64,000 nucleotides of DNA from Embleya sp042956465 (GCF_042956465.1 NZ_JBIBGL010000004.1:124001-188000), one strand, 5' to 3'. Positions 1-8,261 are shown, counted from the stretch's first letter. A program made the numbers and translations. The notes: generated from the letters alone by a model not told the origin.

Positions 1-272
1 GGTGCCTCGCCGCGGGCGAAGATCCCGTCGACGAGTTCGGGCACCGGCCGGCGGTAGGGGGTGTGGTTGCGCCAGACCGGGAGGGTCCCGGCGTAGCCGA
101 GCAGCATATAGGTGACCGGATAGCGGCGCCCGGGATCGGTGTCGTAGCCGGGCGGGGTGTAGACCCACAACGGCCTCTTCGCCGCGTCTCCCAGGGGATT
201 GTCGCGCAACAGGACGCTGTCGATGACGTGCTCGTCGATGCGGCCTGCGAGCACGGTGGGCCATGGGGCCAT
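1..272 (-). CDS. Putative esterase (esterase D/Fes-like), 3' part outside window
   Basis: The first 90 codons of a minus-strand gene run off the left edge. The reading begins MAPWPTVLAGRIDEHVIDS and continues through PLWVYTPPGYDTDPGRRYPV, the pattern of the putative-esterase (PF00756) alpha/beta hydrolase family, in which a lead strand and a 'VYTPPGY' segment precede the nucleophile region. The catalytic Ser, Asp and His would lie in the missing part. The ATG at 272 is preceded by GAGGAGGT with about 6 nt spacing, which fixes the start. It is divergent from the MarR gene across 84 bp, so it is a probable target of that regulator. The function as a carboxylesterase is inferred from the family; the substrate is unknown. 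Confidence 0.7.
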   Translation of the reverse strand, partial: MAPWPTVLAGRIDEHVIDSVLLRDNPLGDAAKRPLWVYTPPGYDTDPGRRYPVTYMLLGYAGTLPVWRNHTPYRRPVPELVDGIFARGEA

Positions 273-312
273 CGGAACCTCCTCGGAAGGGAAGCCTCGA
301 CGTTACTACGAT

Positions 313-347
313 TTCAAATTATATGAATCGGTAATACCTGCCGGTAT
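313..347. promoter_or_regulatory. Candidate MarR operators in a divergent promoter
   Basis: The 84-bp gap between the esterase and marR genes is locally AT-rich. It holds TTCA-N7-TGAA (313-327) and the inverted repeat ATACC-TGCC-GGTAT (334-347), the latter ending 9 bp before the marR ATG. Symmetric sites overlapping a divergent promoter are typical of MarR autoregulation. Seen: the repeats. Inferred: binding by the adjacent regulator. Confidence 0.4.
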
Positions 348-356
348 GCTGGCGCG

Positions 357-902
357 ATGGACACGACGCACGACCAGGGCCCGTCTGCCGACTCGGTCGA
401 CCGGCACATCGCTCATTGGAAGCACGAGGTTCCCGATCTGGACCCGATGGTCGAGGGTGTCGTCACCCGGATGCAGATGCTGGTGCGCCATCTCCAGCGT
501 CGCAAGGAAGCAGGGCTCGGCCGACGCAGGTTGAAGATGTGGGAATACGAGATCCTCTGGCGGCTGCGCTCCGCCGGCGAGCCGTACCGGATGACGCCGA
601 CACGGCTCGCCGAGGGCTTGGACATCCATCCGGCGACCCTCACGAGCCGGCTGGACCGCATGGCGAAGTCCGGCTACGTGACCCGGGAGCACACCCCGGA
701 AGACCGCCGGAGCCTGCTCGTAACGCTGACCGAGAAGGGCCACGAGGCGTGGTCGTCCACGATCGGCGATCAGATGGCGACCGAACAGGCGCTCCTGGCC
801 CCGCTGTGCGAAGCGGAACGGGAGCAACTCGTGGCCCTGCTGCGAAAGATCACCCTGAACGCGGAGTCGGGCGGCCCACCACTGATGCCGACTCTCGACT
901 GA
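357..902 (+). CDS. MarR-family transcriptional regulator
   Basis: 181 residues. The central winged helix-turn-helix is clear: EYEILWRLRSAGEPYRMTP, then LAEGLDIHPATLTSRLDRM as the recognition helix and EHTPEDRRSLLVTLTEKG as the wing with the conserved DRR signature. A long N-terminal helix (about residues 25-50, with VEGVVTRMQMLVRHLQRR) would form the dimer interface with the C-terminal helix. MarR proteins are usually dimeric repressors released by small aromatic ligands. The gene lies divergently beside an esterase, with palindromes in the shared promoter, so it probably controls that gene and itself. The ligand cannot be inferred. Confidence 0.9.
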   Translation: MDTTHDQGPSADSVDRHIAHWKHEVPDLDPMVEGVVTRMQMLVRHLQRRKEAGLGRRRLKMWEYEILWRLRSAGEPYRMTPTRLAEGLDIHPATLTSRLDRMAKSGYVTREHTPEDRRSLLVTLTEKGHEAWSSTIGDQMATEQALLAPLCEAEREQLVALLRKITLNAESGGPPLMPTLD

Positions 903-1088
903 ACACACCCACGGGCCCGCCCGCACCATCGTTCGTCTGCGCCGCGCCCCCGGCACTGTTTCCGCCTGCCGCGCCAAGGGGCCGCCCGTCGTCGCGGGGC
1001 CGTCGCGGGGGCGTCGGTGGCGGTATCGGTGGTGGCGCCGGTGCCGAGGGCGCGTGGGCCCGATCCCACGGGGCGCGATTCGGGGCCC

Positions 1089-2012
1089 TCACCGCTGGGG
1101 TGGGTGGGACACGAAGCCGCGTTCGGCCGGGGCGGGGAGGCGGAGGCGGTGGCGGGTGCTCTCGTCGAAGTCGTCGAGGAAGGCGTGGAGGAGGTCGGCG
1201 AGGTGGGTCGGGGATTCGACGGTGAACAGGACCGGTTGATAGCCGGCGACCTGGTACGGCATGCGGGCCATTTCGGTGAGATCGAACGGCCGCAGATCGG
1301 CGCGGGTGAAGCGGGCGAGTTCGCCGTAGGACGACAGCAGGGCCGCCCCGTACGCCCGGGGTTGTCCGCGGTGTTCGAGGACGACGCCGTATTCGAGGGT
1401 GAACCAGTACACGCGGCTGATCAGATCGAGCGCGTCGGCGCTGTCCACGCGGGACGCGGCCCGGCCCACCGTGCGGTACAGGTCGGCGAAGAACGGGTCG
1501 GCGAGATGGATGCCGTGCCCGAACACGTCGTGCAGGACGTCCGGCTCGGGCGTGTACAGCGGCATCGCGGGATGCCGCACGTACTGCACGGCGTGAAAGT
1601 ACCCCTCGGCCATCGCCCCGAGGAAACGCTTGTTCGGCACGATCCCACCCGCCAGGGTGAACCGGAACCCGGTCAGGGCCTGGAGCCTGTCGGAGACCTC
1701 CTCGTGCTGCGGGACACCGTCGGCGGGAATCGGCGCCACCGCGCGGGCACGCAGCAGTTCCGGACAGACCCGGCCGTCCTGGGTCCGCCACAACGCGCCG
1801 TGCACGCGACGCCAGGTGGCGTGCTCGGCCTCGGTGTAGCGCACCCGGGGCGACGGTTCGCCCACCCGATGGCCTCGGGCCCGGTCGGCGATCAGATTCC
1901 TGCGACGGACGTAGTCCGGGTCCGCGAAACCGGGATGCGCCTCGGCGCGGCCCACGGTGACCCCGCCCGCGTCGAGCGGAGTCAGCCTCGTCCAATCGAT
2001 CATGAACAGCAT
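1089..2012 (-). CDS. phhA: Phenylalanine 4-monooxygenase (aromatic amino acid hydroxylase)
   Basis: About 307 residues from the ATG at 2012; an ATG at 2003 and a GTG at 2111 are alternatives, none with a clear ribosome site. The catalytic domain carries the family signature EPDVLHDVFGHGIHLADPFFADLY, with the two iron-ligand histidines of HDVFGH, and the third ligand in a downstream YWFTLEYGV segment. FTLAGGIVPNKRFLGAMAEG and FHAVQYVRHPAMPLYTPEPD match the pterin-binding core. No N-terminal ACT domain is present, as in other bacterial enzymes. It would convert Phe to Tyr with tetrahydropterin and O2. No pterin dehydratase (phhB) is nearby. A PhzF-like gene lies upstream on the same strand. Confidence 0.9.
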   Translation of the reverse strand: MLFMIDWTRLTPLDAGGVTVGRAEAHPGFADPDYVRRRNLIADRARGHRVGEPSPRVRYTEAEHATWRRVHGALWRTQDGRVCPELLRARAVAPIPADGVPQHEEVSDRLQALTGFRFTLAGGIVPNKRFLGAMAEGYFHAVQYVRHPAMPLYTPEPDVLHDVFGHGIHLADPFFADLYRTVGRAASRVDSADALDLISRVYWFTLEYGVVLEHRGQPRAYGAALLSSYGELARFTRADLRPFDLTEMARMPYQVAGYQPVLFTVESPTHLADLLHAFLDDFDESTRHRLRLPAPAERGFVSHPPQR

Positions 2013-2305
2013 CGTGGCCCGACACGGGGCCGACCACACCTCCCCCGCACCCACACGGACGACACGCGGCGAGGGCCGACCGGGCATTCCGGACAGCCTC
2101 TCGGCGCCCACCGTCCGCGCTGCGAAACCGACCCGGCGACCCGGCGGCCCAACGAATTCACGGCTTTCACGGCGTCACGGCCCGGACCGGAGCAGGCCCC
2201 CCGCGCCTCCCTCGATGACGACCGTCGCGAGCGAACCGGCCCCTCCGACGTACGGGGGAGTCGTCGTCGGCGTTGCGGGCGCGGGGGGCGGCACCGCGAT
2301 CGCCG

Positions 2306-3259
2306 TCACCCCGGGCTCGTGGCCCCACGACCGCTTGTTCCGTCCTGGACGGTTTTCCGGTCGACATCGGTCCGCTCGGCGTCGGCGGCGCGATGTCCGT
2401 GGACGAAGCCGGTGACCTCAGCGGTGCCCCCCACCTGGATCGACGGGCCCGACCGGCTGTTTCGTGCGGTGGCGGTGATCGTGGCGGGCGCGCCGACGGA
2501 GTCGCCCATGTCGACGGTGATGTCGGTGATGCCCCGACCGGCCAGGTGCCCGGCAAGGCAGGCCGTGCTGTTGGCGTTCGCGATGTCCTCCGCCACGCCG
2601 ATCGAAGGGGCGAACATGCGGGCGGCGACGCGACCCTCGGGCGTCGGCACGGTGTACACGTAGCAGCCGAGGAAACCGAGACGGTCGCATACGGCGCGCA
2701 GTCGTTCGAAGTCCGGGGCCAGGGCGGCGAGCGCCGAGCGCGATCCCACGGGGACCAGCAACCTGGGTCGTCCCACCGAGGCGACCCGGGCATCCGGAGC
2801 GAGCGCGCCCGGGGCGAGGCCCAGGGCGGCCAGGGCGAGGCCGATTTCGCTCTCGGTGGGCTCGCGCAGTTCGACGGGACCCGGGTCGAAGGCGGCGTGA
2901 ACACCCGTCTTCTCCCGTACGGACCGGCCGGTGAATACCCGGCCCCCGGCATGGAGGGTGGCCCGATACTCGTCGCGCCCGGCCCGCCCGGCCAAGAAGG
3001 CCAGCGCGGCAACCGTCCCGTGGCCGCAGGCGGGCAGTTCCCCTTCGCTGGTGAAGAAGCGAAGGGAGGCCACGGGATCGCCGGATGGGCCCTCGTGCGT
3101 GGAGACGAACACGGCATGCGAGGTCCCCGCCGAGGCGGGCACACCACGACGCTCGTCGTCGTTCGACGACGCGTCGTCCACGACCGCGGTGGGGCTGCCG
3201 CCCCTACCGTCGCGCAGACACGCGCGAACGATCGCGACCGGCAACTCGCGCCCGCTCAT
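2306..3259 (-). CDS. PhzF-family isomerase/epimerase-like protein
   Basis: 317 residues from the ATG at 3259. The N-terminal half shows the PhzF hallmark GGSPTAVV and the segment FFTSEGELPACGHGTVAALAFLAG, which carries the conserved catalytic Glu followed by the CGHGT loop. The C-terminal half repeats the fold with SIGVAEDIANANSTACLAGHLA. PhzF-like proteins are two-domain hot-dog isomerases acting on small amino-acid-derived substrates; true PhzF acts on DHHA in phenazine synthesis, but no phz genes are here. It sits 293 bp upstream of phenylalanine hydroxylase on the same strand, which suggests but does not prove a link to aromatic amino acids. The substrate is unknown. Confidence 0.8.
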   Translation of the reverse strand: MSGRELPVAIVRACLRDGRGGSPTAVVDDASSNDDERRGVPASAGTSHAVFVSTHEGPSGDPVASLRFFTSEGELPACGHGTVAALAFLAGRAGRDEYRATLHAGGRVFTGRSVREKTGVHAAFDPGPVELREPTESEIGLALAALGLAPGALAPDARVASVGRPRLLVPVGSRSALAALAPDFERLRAVCDRLGFLGCYVYTVPTPEGRVAARMFAPSIGVAEDIANANSTACLAGHLAGRGITDITVDMGDSVGAPATITATARNSRSGPSIQVGGTAEVTGFVHGHRAADAERTDVDRKTVQDGTSGRGATSPG

Positions 3260-3615
3260 CCGCAATCCGAGAAACGACAACCCGACATCACGCGAAGTAC
3301 GGTACCAACGCCGGGTTCTCCTCGGCCCGCCGATCCGCGTCTCCTGCCACTCGCCCACCGACCCGTCCGGATCGCCGCCGGGAGCGATTCGCTTCCCCCG
3401 ACGCCCTTCCACCCCCGGGTCGGGCCCAACTCACAGCAGCCGCCCGACACACGGAGCCGCCATAGCGGTCACGGACGCCCCGTCCGGTCGCGTGCGATGA
3501 CCCCCTCCGACCACGTCGGCGAAGCACCGAAGAGACGACGCGTCGGAATCGGTCTCGCCTCTCTCACCGTCCCCTGAGATGAGAACGAGAGCGAGACCGC
3601 AAGCCGCCGCCGGCA

Positions 3616-3643
3616 CGCCGCACCCCCGGTCTCGGGTGCGGCG
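3616..3643 (-). terminator. Hairpin terminator after the SDR operon
   Basis: CGCCGCACCC (3616-3625) and GGGTGCGGCG (3634-3643) form a perfect 10-bp stem with an 8-nt loop. It lies just past the SDR stop codon on the minus strand. A run of only three T follows on the plus strand, as is usual in high-GC actinobacteria. I see no gene in the remaining non-coding stretch 3260-3693. Confidence 0.7.
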
Positions 3644-3693
3644 TTTGCGCACCGGATGTCGCACACCCTGTCCGGGCACGAGGTGAAGCCGGA

Positions 3694-4494
3694 TCAGTGG
3701 GTGTCGAGTGGGGGGCGGCTGCGGGAGAGGAAGGCGCCGTTGTCGGACAGGAGGAACTGTCCGGTGGTGTGGGCGGAGAGATCGCAGGCGAGGAACAGGA
3801 CGAGGTCGGCGAGGTCCTCCGGGGCGGACAGTTCGCCGCCCAGCGGGATCGAGGCGCGCAGTGCCCGGACGTAGTCGGCGGTGAGCGCGGCCTCCACCTC
3901 GCGGGTGAGGGTGGTTCCCGGGGCGACGGCATTGACGCGGATGCGGTGCGGCGCGAGTTCCACCGCGAGGGTCCGGGTGAGGTGGTTGACCGCTGCCTTG
4001 GCGGCCCCGTAGGGGGCCAACCGGGGTGCGGGGCGGGTGGTTTCGCCCGAGCTGACGTTGATGATCACGCCGTCGACGCGGTCGCGGATCATGGCTGCCG
4101 CCTCGGCGCGGCACGAGTACATCGCGGTGAGCAGGTTGCCGGCGACCACGTCCGACATGGCTCGGGGTGTCCACTCGACGAACGGGGCGGCGGAGTGCTC
4201 CCCCATCATGCCGACGTTGTTGACGGCGATGCGCAGTGGGCCGAGGGTTCGCGTGGCCTCGTCGACGAGGTCGTCCACCCGGTGCGGGTCGCGCATGTCG
4301 CCGATCAGCGCGAGGGCCGACTGCCCGGTGGCACGCACGAGTTCGCAGGTCGCGTGCGCGGCCTCGGGGACGATGTCGGTGACGGCGACGTCCGCCCCCG
4401 CCCGCGCGAGCGTGAGGGCGATCGCCCGTCCCAGTCCGGCGCCACCGCCCGTGACCAGGGCGGCGCGGCCGGTGAGGTTCGTCGGGTCCGTCAC
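3694..4494 (-). CDS. Short-chain dehydrogenase/reductase (SDR)
   Basis: 266 residues from a GTG at 4494, chosen because GCGGAG lies upstream and the product starts directly at the Rossmann strand. TGGGAGLG (cofactor loop TGxxxGxG), NNVGMMG (NNAG-type structural motif), VSSGE (catalytic Ser) and the YGAAK catalytic Tyr-Lys pair are all present, and the length is classical. VTDIVPEA after strand 2 has an acidic residue, which favours NAD(H) over NADP(H). It is the last gene of a minus-strand set with the UGSC-type proteins, so it probably oxidises or reduces a hydroxyl/keto intermediate in the same, still unknown, pathway. Confidence 0.88.
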   Translation of the reverse strand: MTDPTNLTGRAALVTGGGAGLGRAIALTLARAGADVAVTDIVPEAAHATCELVRATGQSALALIGDMRDPHRVDDLVDEATRTLGPLRIAVNNVGMMGEHSAAPFVEWTPRAMSDVVAGNLLTAMYSCRAEAAAMIRDRVDGVIINVSSGETTRPAPRLAPYGAAKAAVNHLTRTLAVELAPHRIRVNAVAPGTTLTREVEAALTADYVRALRASIPLGGELSAPEDLADLVLFLACDLSAHTTGQFLLSDNGAFLSRSRPPLDTH

Positions 4495-4610
4495 AGTGGG
4501 TTTCTCCGCTTCGTGTGGTGCGGGCGTTCGTGTCGTCGTCCCGGACCGGGCGGGCGTTCGTGTCGGAGTCCCGGACCGGCAGGTGCTCGGGGTGCGCGGG
4601 CAGGCCGGGG

Positions 4611-5159
4611 TCAGGGGGCGTCGTGGGCCGACGGGGTGGTCGTCGCGAGGACGAGGGCATCCTCGAGGGCTTCGAGTGCCATGGCGTCGAGTTCGGTGTC
4701 GGACGAGCCGCCGAGCGGGCCGCGCACGGTGAGGACGCGCGCCTGGGGCATGCCGTACAGCGAGGAGACCTGGCGGGCGATCTCGGTGAAGCCGGCGGTG
4801 GCCAGGAGCAGGGTGGGAATGCCCGCCTGTTCCAGGGCGACGGTGTCGTGGCAGCTCCACGAGGTGCACGAACCACAGTCCGCCGAGCCGGTGATGATCA
4901 GATCCGCCGATGCGCGCAGCCGCTCGATCACGTCGGGTTCGGCGGGCGCGGCCGCGCTGAACTTGGGGATCTCCAGCGAGACCACCGCGCCGGTGCGTTC
5001 GGCGAGCAGCCGGGCGACGGCTCCTTGGATGTAGCCCGCGTGGGGCTTGAGATTGTCCAGGACGGCGATGCGCGCTCCGGTCAACACCGCCAGTCCGGGC
5101 GCGAGTTGCTTGGCCGGCTCGCCGACCCGTCCGCACGGGTCGAGCAGGTGGACGGTCAT
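4611..5159 (-). CDS. UGSC-motif family protein (Cys form)
   Basis: 182 residues from the ATG at 5159, which has GAGGAG 6-7 nt upstream. The middle of the protein reads TGSADCGSCTSWSCHDTVAL: the C-G-S-C block corresponds to the U/C-G-S-C motif that names the UGSC family, in which the first position is selenocysteine in some organisms and cysteine here (sense codon, no UGA). The N-terminal part (LTGARIAVLDNLKPHAGYIQG) is the usual lead segment. A redox or thiol role is inferred from the motif; no reaction is established to my knowledge. It is preceded by its large partner gene at 5240-6328 and followed by the SDR gene. Confidence 0.72.
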   Translation of the reverse strand: MTVHLLDPCGRVGEPAKQLAPGLAVLTGARIAVLDNLKPHAGYIQGAVARLLAERTGAVVSLEIPKFSAAAPAEPDVIERLRASADLIITGSADCGSCTSWSCHDTVALEQAGIPTLLLATAGFTEIARQVSSLYGMPQARVLTVRGPLGGSSDTELDAMALEALEDALVLATTTPSAHDAP

Positions 5160-5239
5160 GACGTTCTCCTCAACGTGTTCGGGTGGGACAACAGGCAGCA
5201 GGCAACAGGGCGGCACCGCGGCACCGGCGGCATTGCGGC

Positions 5240-6328
5240 CTAGTCGACGGGGACGGTGACGCTGCGCGTGAGTCCCCAACTCGGAACCACCAGAGAGTGC
5301 TTGCCCGGGCCGCCCGCGACCAGGATCCGGATGTTGTCCGCGCTGTCGGTCATCGGTTGCAGGTCGTCGTCGGCCAGCGCGCGCATCCACGGACGCCACA
5401 ACGCGGCCCGGAAGTTGTCGCGGAAGTCGCCCGCCCGGCGTCGCGCCTTCTCGAACAGGTACGCCCGGACGTCCTGCCGCGCCCACCCGGCCGCGGCGAT
5501 CGTGGCCGCGTGCTCCGGCCCCAGGACGATGAAGTACTCGGCGCTGGAGACGACCGCGTTGTTCGTCCCGAACGTGGCCATCACCGTCGCCATCTTGTCC
5601 AGGATCGGCCCCGGCTCACCCCGGGTCTCCATGTCGTGGATGTTGTGCGGATTCTCCATCCCGGCCACGGTGACCGCGCTGCGGCTCTCCAGCCCCAGCG
5701 AACGCGGATAGGCCGCCCAGGGGCTGGCCTCGGCGTTCTCCGCGAAGCAGAACGTGTACTTCGAGGGCTGTCCGTGCGTCGCCGCGTCCGCCAGGCCCCC
5801 GTCCCCGGTGCCCTTGGCCGTCCCACCGCCGATGTGCAGCAGCGCCAGCCGCACCGCGCGTCCCAGCGTGGCGTTCGCGCGATTGCCCGGACCCAGCGTC
5901 CCGGTACCGGAGTTGAACCCGTGGGCGGAGACCGCGTGTCCGTGCACGACGACCATCACGGACACCGGGTGGGTCGTGGAGTTCACGCCGCGGAGATTGA
6001 ACTCGGGTGCGCACATCCCTCGGGTCGCGGCGACGAGCAGGGGCAACATCCCGGGCGTGCATCCGGCCATCACCGCGTTGACGGCGAGCACCCTGGGCGT
6101 GGCCTCGCCCAGACGCGGCGGCAGCACGCCGACGACCTCGTCGGGATCACCGGCGTAGCCGGCCAACATCGCGGCCACCCGTTCCTCGGTGGGGGCCACG
6201 ATCGGCAGGCCGTCCCCCCACCCGCGTTCCTCCAGCCACGCGTACACGGTCTCGGGCAGATCGTCGGGGAGGGCATGCGTGTCGGTGCCCCCGGCGGGGG
6301 CGGATCCGACCGTTGCGGAGTCGACCAT
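5240..6328 (-). CDS. Conserved large partner of the UGSC-motif protein
   Basis: 362 residues. The start is the ATG at 6328, since GAAGGA lies exactly 6 nt upstream of it; an ATG two codons earlier abuts that site. The N-terminus has VYAWLEERGWGDGLPIVAPTEERVAAML, a segment I associate with a family found next to UGSC proteins. Further in are NAVMAGCTPGMLPLLVAA and a Gly/Asn-rich stretch GFNSGTGTLGPGNRANATLG. There is no signal peptide or membrane segment. No enzyme family can be named with confidence. It is separated from the UGSC gene by 80 bp in the same direction, so the two are probably co-transcribed and may form a complex. Confidence 0.6.
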   Translation of the reverse strand: MVDSATVGSAPAGGTDTHALPDDLPETVYAWLEERGWGDGLPIVAPTEERVAAMLAGYAGDPDEVVGVLPPRLGEATPRVLAVNAVMAGCTPGMLPLLVAATRGMCAPEFNLRGVNSTTHPVSVMVVVHGHAVSAHGFNSGTGTLGPGNRANATLGRAVRLALLHIGGGTAKGTGDGGLADAATHGQPSKYTFCFAENAEASPWAAYPRSLGLESRSAVTVAGMENPHNIHDMETRGEPGPILDKMATVMATFGTNNAVVSSAEYFIVLGPEHAATIAAAGWARQDVRAYLFEKARRRAGDFRDNFRAALWRPWMRALADDDLQPMTDSADNIRILVAGGPGKHSLVVPSWGLTRSVTVPVD

Positions 6329-6422
6329 GAGCATTCCTTCGACTGAGGGGTCGGGGAGGCGAGTGGGTGTGAGGTTATGGCTGCACGGTCGCGATCACAA
6401 GAGGTTCCGTTCGAAATAGCAG

Positions 6423-6451
6423 GCTGTGGTTTCGAATATTCGAATCACAGC
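6423..6451. promoter_or_regulatory. 29-bp imperfect palindrome, likely operator
   Basis: The perfect 14-bp palindrome TTCGAATATTCGAA (6431-6444) is framed by GCTGTG (6423-6428) and CACAGC (6446-6451), with a one-base asymmetry. A further TTCGAA stands at 6410-6415. The site is about 100 bp upstream of the UGSC-partner start and downstream of the SnoaL-like gene. The AT-rich core and lack of a T run fit an operator better than a terminator. The TetR protein encoded at 7518-8261 is the nearest candidate regulator (inference). Confidence 0.5.
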
Positions 6452-6530
6452 ATCCCAGACGCCCGCCGGTCGTTCGCGGCTCGTGGGAGATGCGCAGCAG
6501 GGCCGACGAGGTCGCCACCGCTGGGCCGGG

Positions 6531-6977
6531 TCACCGCTCCCCGAACGGCACGGCCTCCATGGTGTCGAGCACGACATGGACTTCCGCAAGCCGGTACACG
6601 CCGCCTTCGCGCCGTGCGGTCGCCCGGACGATGCCACTGGCGACGGGTGAGGGTACGCGGTTCTCCACCGACGTCACGTGGATGTACGACGACAACGACA
6701 CCTCGGTGTCCGTGTGGCCGGTCACGTGGATGTTCGTGCCGTTGTGCCGCAGCGGGTAGGGGCAGGCGAGCCGGTGCCGCCGCTGCCAGTCGAGCACGTC
6801 GGCACGGCCTCGGCTGTCCGACGCGATGAACTCCTCGAACGGGTGGTCACCGGTGTCCGTGCGCGAGGTGAACCACACGTCCTCGGTGAACATCTCCTCC
6901 CACGCGTCGAATTCCCCCTCGTCGTAGGCGAACCACCAGCGGTGCAGCAGTTCGTGGACGGCGATCGTCTCGTGCAT
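6531..6977 (-). CDS. SnoaL/NTF2-like protein
   Basis: 148 residues, with its start fixed by GAGGAG 6 nt before the ATG at 6977. HELLHRWWFAYDEGEFDAWEEMFTEDVWF is the typical N-terminal helix pair and first strand of the SnoaL/NTF2-like cone fold. A late strand region LSSYIHVTSVENRVPS and the terminal ATARREGGVYRLAEVHVVLDTM complete it. Members serve as isomerases, hydratases, dehydratase subunits or binding proteins for hydrophobic substrates. It is the first structural gene after the TetR regulator and probably belongs to the same pathway as the UGSC and SDR genes downstream. Confidence 0.75.
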   Translation of the reverse strand: MHETIAVHELLHRWWFAYDEGEFDAWEEMFTEDVWFTSRTDTGDHPFEEFIASDSRGRADVLDWQRRHRLACPYPLRHNGTNIHVTGHTDTEVSLSSYIHVTSVENRVPSPVASGIVRATARREGGVYRLAEVHVVLDTMEAVPFGER

Positions 6978-7290
6978 GTCGTTCTCCTCGATGGTGGTCC
7001 GTCGGGCCGGCGGGGTTCGCGTACCCGGGTCGAATGCGGCACCGGCCAGGCCGACGGGCGAACGGCGAACGCGCCCAAGCCCTCGACCGCCGACCACAAC
7101 CGGTCGTGGCCCGGAGAAACGCGGTGCCGCGTCGTACCCGAGGTGTGCGCGCGTGCGCCTACCCGGCGCAACGCAACATGCGGCGCTTCCTCGGAGCGCC
7201 CACGACCCGACCTCCGCAAATAAAATACGCGTTACACAAAAATGGCAAGAGCGGCGGCACGGCAGTCGAGCGTCAGGATTCGACCGAGTC

Positions 7291-7365
7291 GGCCGTACGG
7301 CGACAGGCCGTACGACGGTAGGCCGTACGACGACAGGCCGTACGACGACAGGCCGTACGACGACA
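7291..7365. repeat. Five tandem 15-bp repeats between tetR and the SnoaL-like gene
   Basis: The unit GGCCGTACGACGACA occurs three times exactly (7321-7365) and twice with one to three changes (7291-7320). Each contains the palindrome CGTACG, so sites recur every 15 bp. The 540-bp gap 6978-7517 also has an AT-rich island near 7217-7250, likely the promoter for the SnoaL-like gene. No gene with plausible codon use covers the repeats. An operator array or a slipped-strand expansion are both possible. Confidence 0.6.
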
Positions 7366-7517
7366 TACCGTCGTGGCGGCATGCCAGATCGCTGCGCCCG
7401 CACCCGAGCGCCATCCGAACGGTGCGTCCCGACCCCGGACGGACCGCTTCGGTACGTCCACCTCCCCCGGTCGTGCCACCACCCCGCACAACCGGTTCCG
7501 TGCGCCCCGGCCCGGAG

Positions 7518-8261
7518 TCACCAGGGCGAGGGGTTGCTGAACAGCGGCGCCGTCGGGACGGCCCGCTTTCGCGGCGGCGTCGCGGGGGCGGCCGGCTCGG
7601 CGCCCTCGCCCATCGACGCCAGTGCGGCGAGCGTGGCATCGATCACCCGGTCGTACAGCCGCTCGAACGCCCCGGGCAGTTGTTCCAGCACCGGGCCCAC
7701 CCTGGCCCGATCCGCCGGATCCGCCGCCTCCAACGCGTCCCGCATCGCCGAGACCATTTCCGGAGCCGGAACGCGCCGGGCCGCCAACGTGGCCTGACCG
7801 ACGATGGTCGTACTCACCAACGCGACGGCCAACGCCAAGTCCTCGTCTCCCAGTTCCAGCGGCTCCAGGATCTCGGTCAGCAGGACGAACGCCGGCAACC
7901 ACGCGGGCTGCCGCGTCGACGCGATGTACGGCAGCAGCTGGGTGTAGGGCCGCAGATACTCCAGGCTCATCCACATCCAGTTCCGCAGTTCCTCCTGCCA
8001 CGTCGAACCGGCGGGGCGATCGAACTCCATGTCGCTCGCCACCCGGTCCGCGACCGCGAACAGAAGGTCGTCGCGATCGGGAAAATAGCGGTACAGGGCC
8101 ATCGGCGCCGACCCTGCGGCCTCCGCCACGCGCTTGACGGTCAACGGCTCACTCGGGTCCTGATACACCAGACTCACCGCGGCGTCCACGATCTGCCCAC
8201 GCGAGAGCCGCGCCGGCCGACCCCGGCCCCGCGAGGGTGCGTCCGTCGACGACTGAACCAT
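7518..8261 (-). CDS. TetR/AcrR-family regulator
   Basis: 247 residues from the ATG at 8261. A basic N-terminal arm (SRGRGRPARLSRGQIVDAAVSLV) leads into the HTH TVKRVAEAAGSAPMALYRYF, followed by the usual PDRDDLLFAVADRV. The C-terminal ligand domain has two Trp-rich helices (TWQEELRNWMWMSLEYLRPY) and ends in a Pro/Ala tail. Such proteins are usually repressors relieved by a small ligand. It lies upstream of, and in the same direction as, the SnoaL/UGSC/SDR genes; the 29-bp palindrome at 6423 and the repeats at 7291 are candidate targets. Confidence 0.88.
   Translation of the reverse strand: MVQSSTDAPSRGRGRPARLSRGQIVDAAVSLVYQDPSEPLTVKRVAEAAGSAPMALYRYFPDRDDLLFAVADRVASDMEFDRPAGSTWQEELRNWMWMSLEYLRPYTQLLPYIASTRQPAWLPAFVLLTEILEPLELGDEDLALAVALVSTTIVGQATLAARRVPAPEMVSAMRDALEAADPADRARVGPVLEQLPGAFERLYDRVIDATLAALASMGEGAEPAAPATPPRKRAVPTAPLFSNPSPW

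Noticed and set aside
1017..2663. Long plus-strand open frame opposite phenylalanine hydroxylase and the PhzF-like gene
   Set aside because: It is the antisense shadow of two recognisable genes; the product is Gly/Arg/Val-rich with no family pattern.
5159..5240. Possible selenocysteine (in-frame UGA) in the UGSC gene
   Set aside because: The motif position is an ordinary Cys codon and no in-frame TGA occurs; no SECIS-like hairpin is needed.
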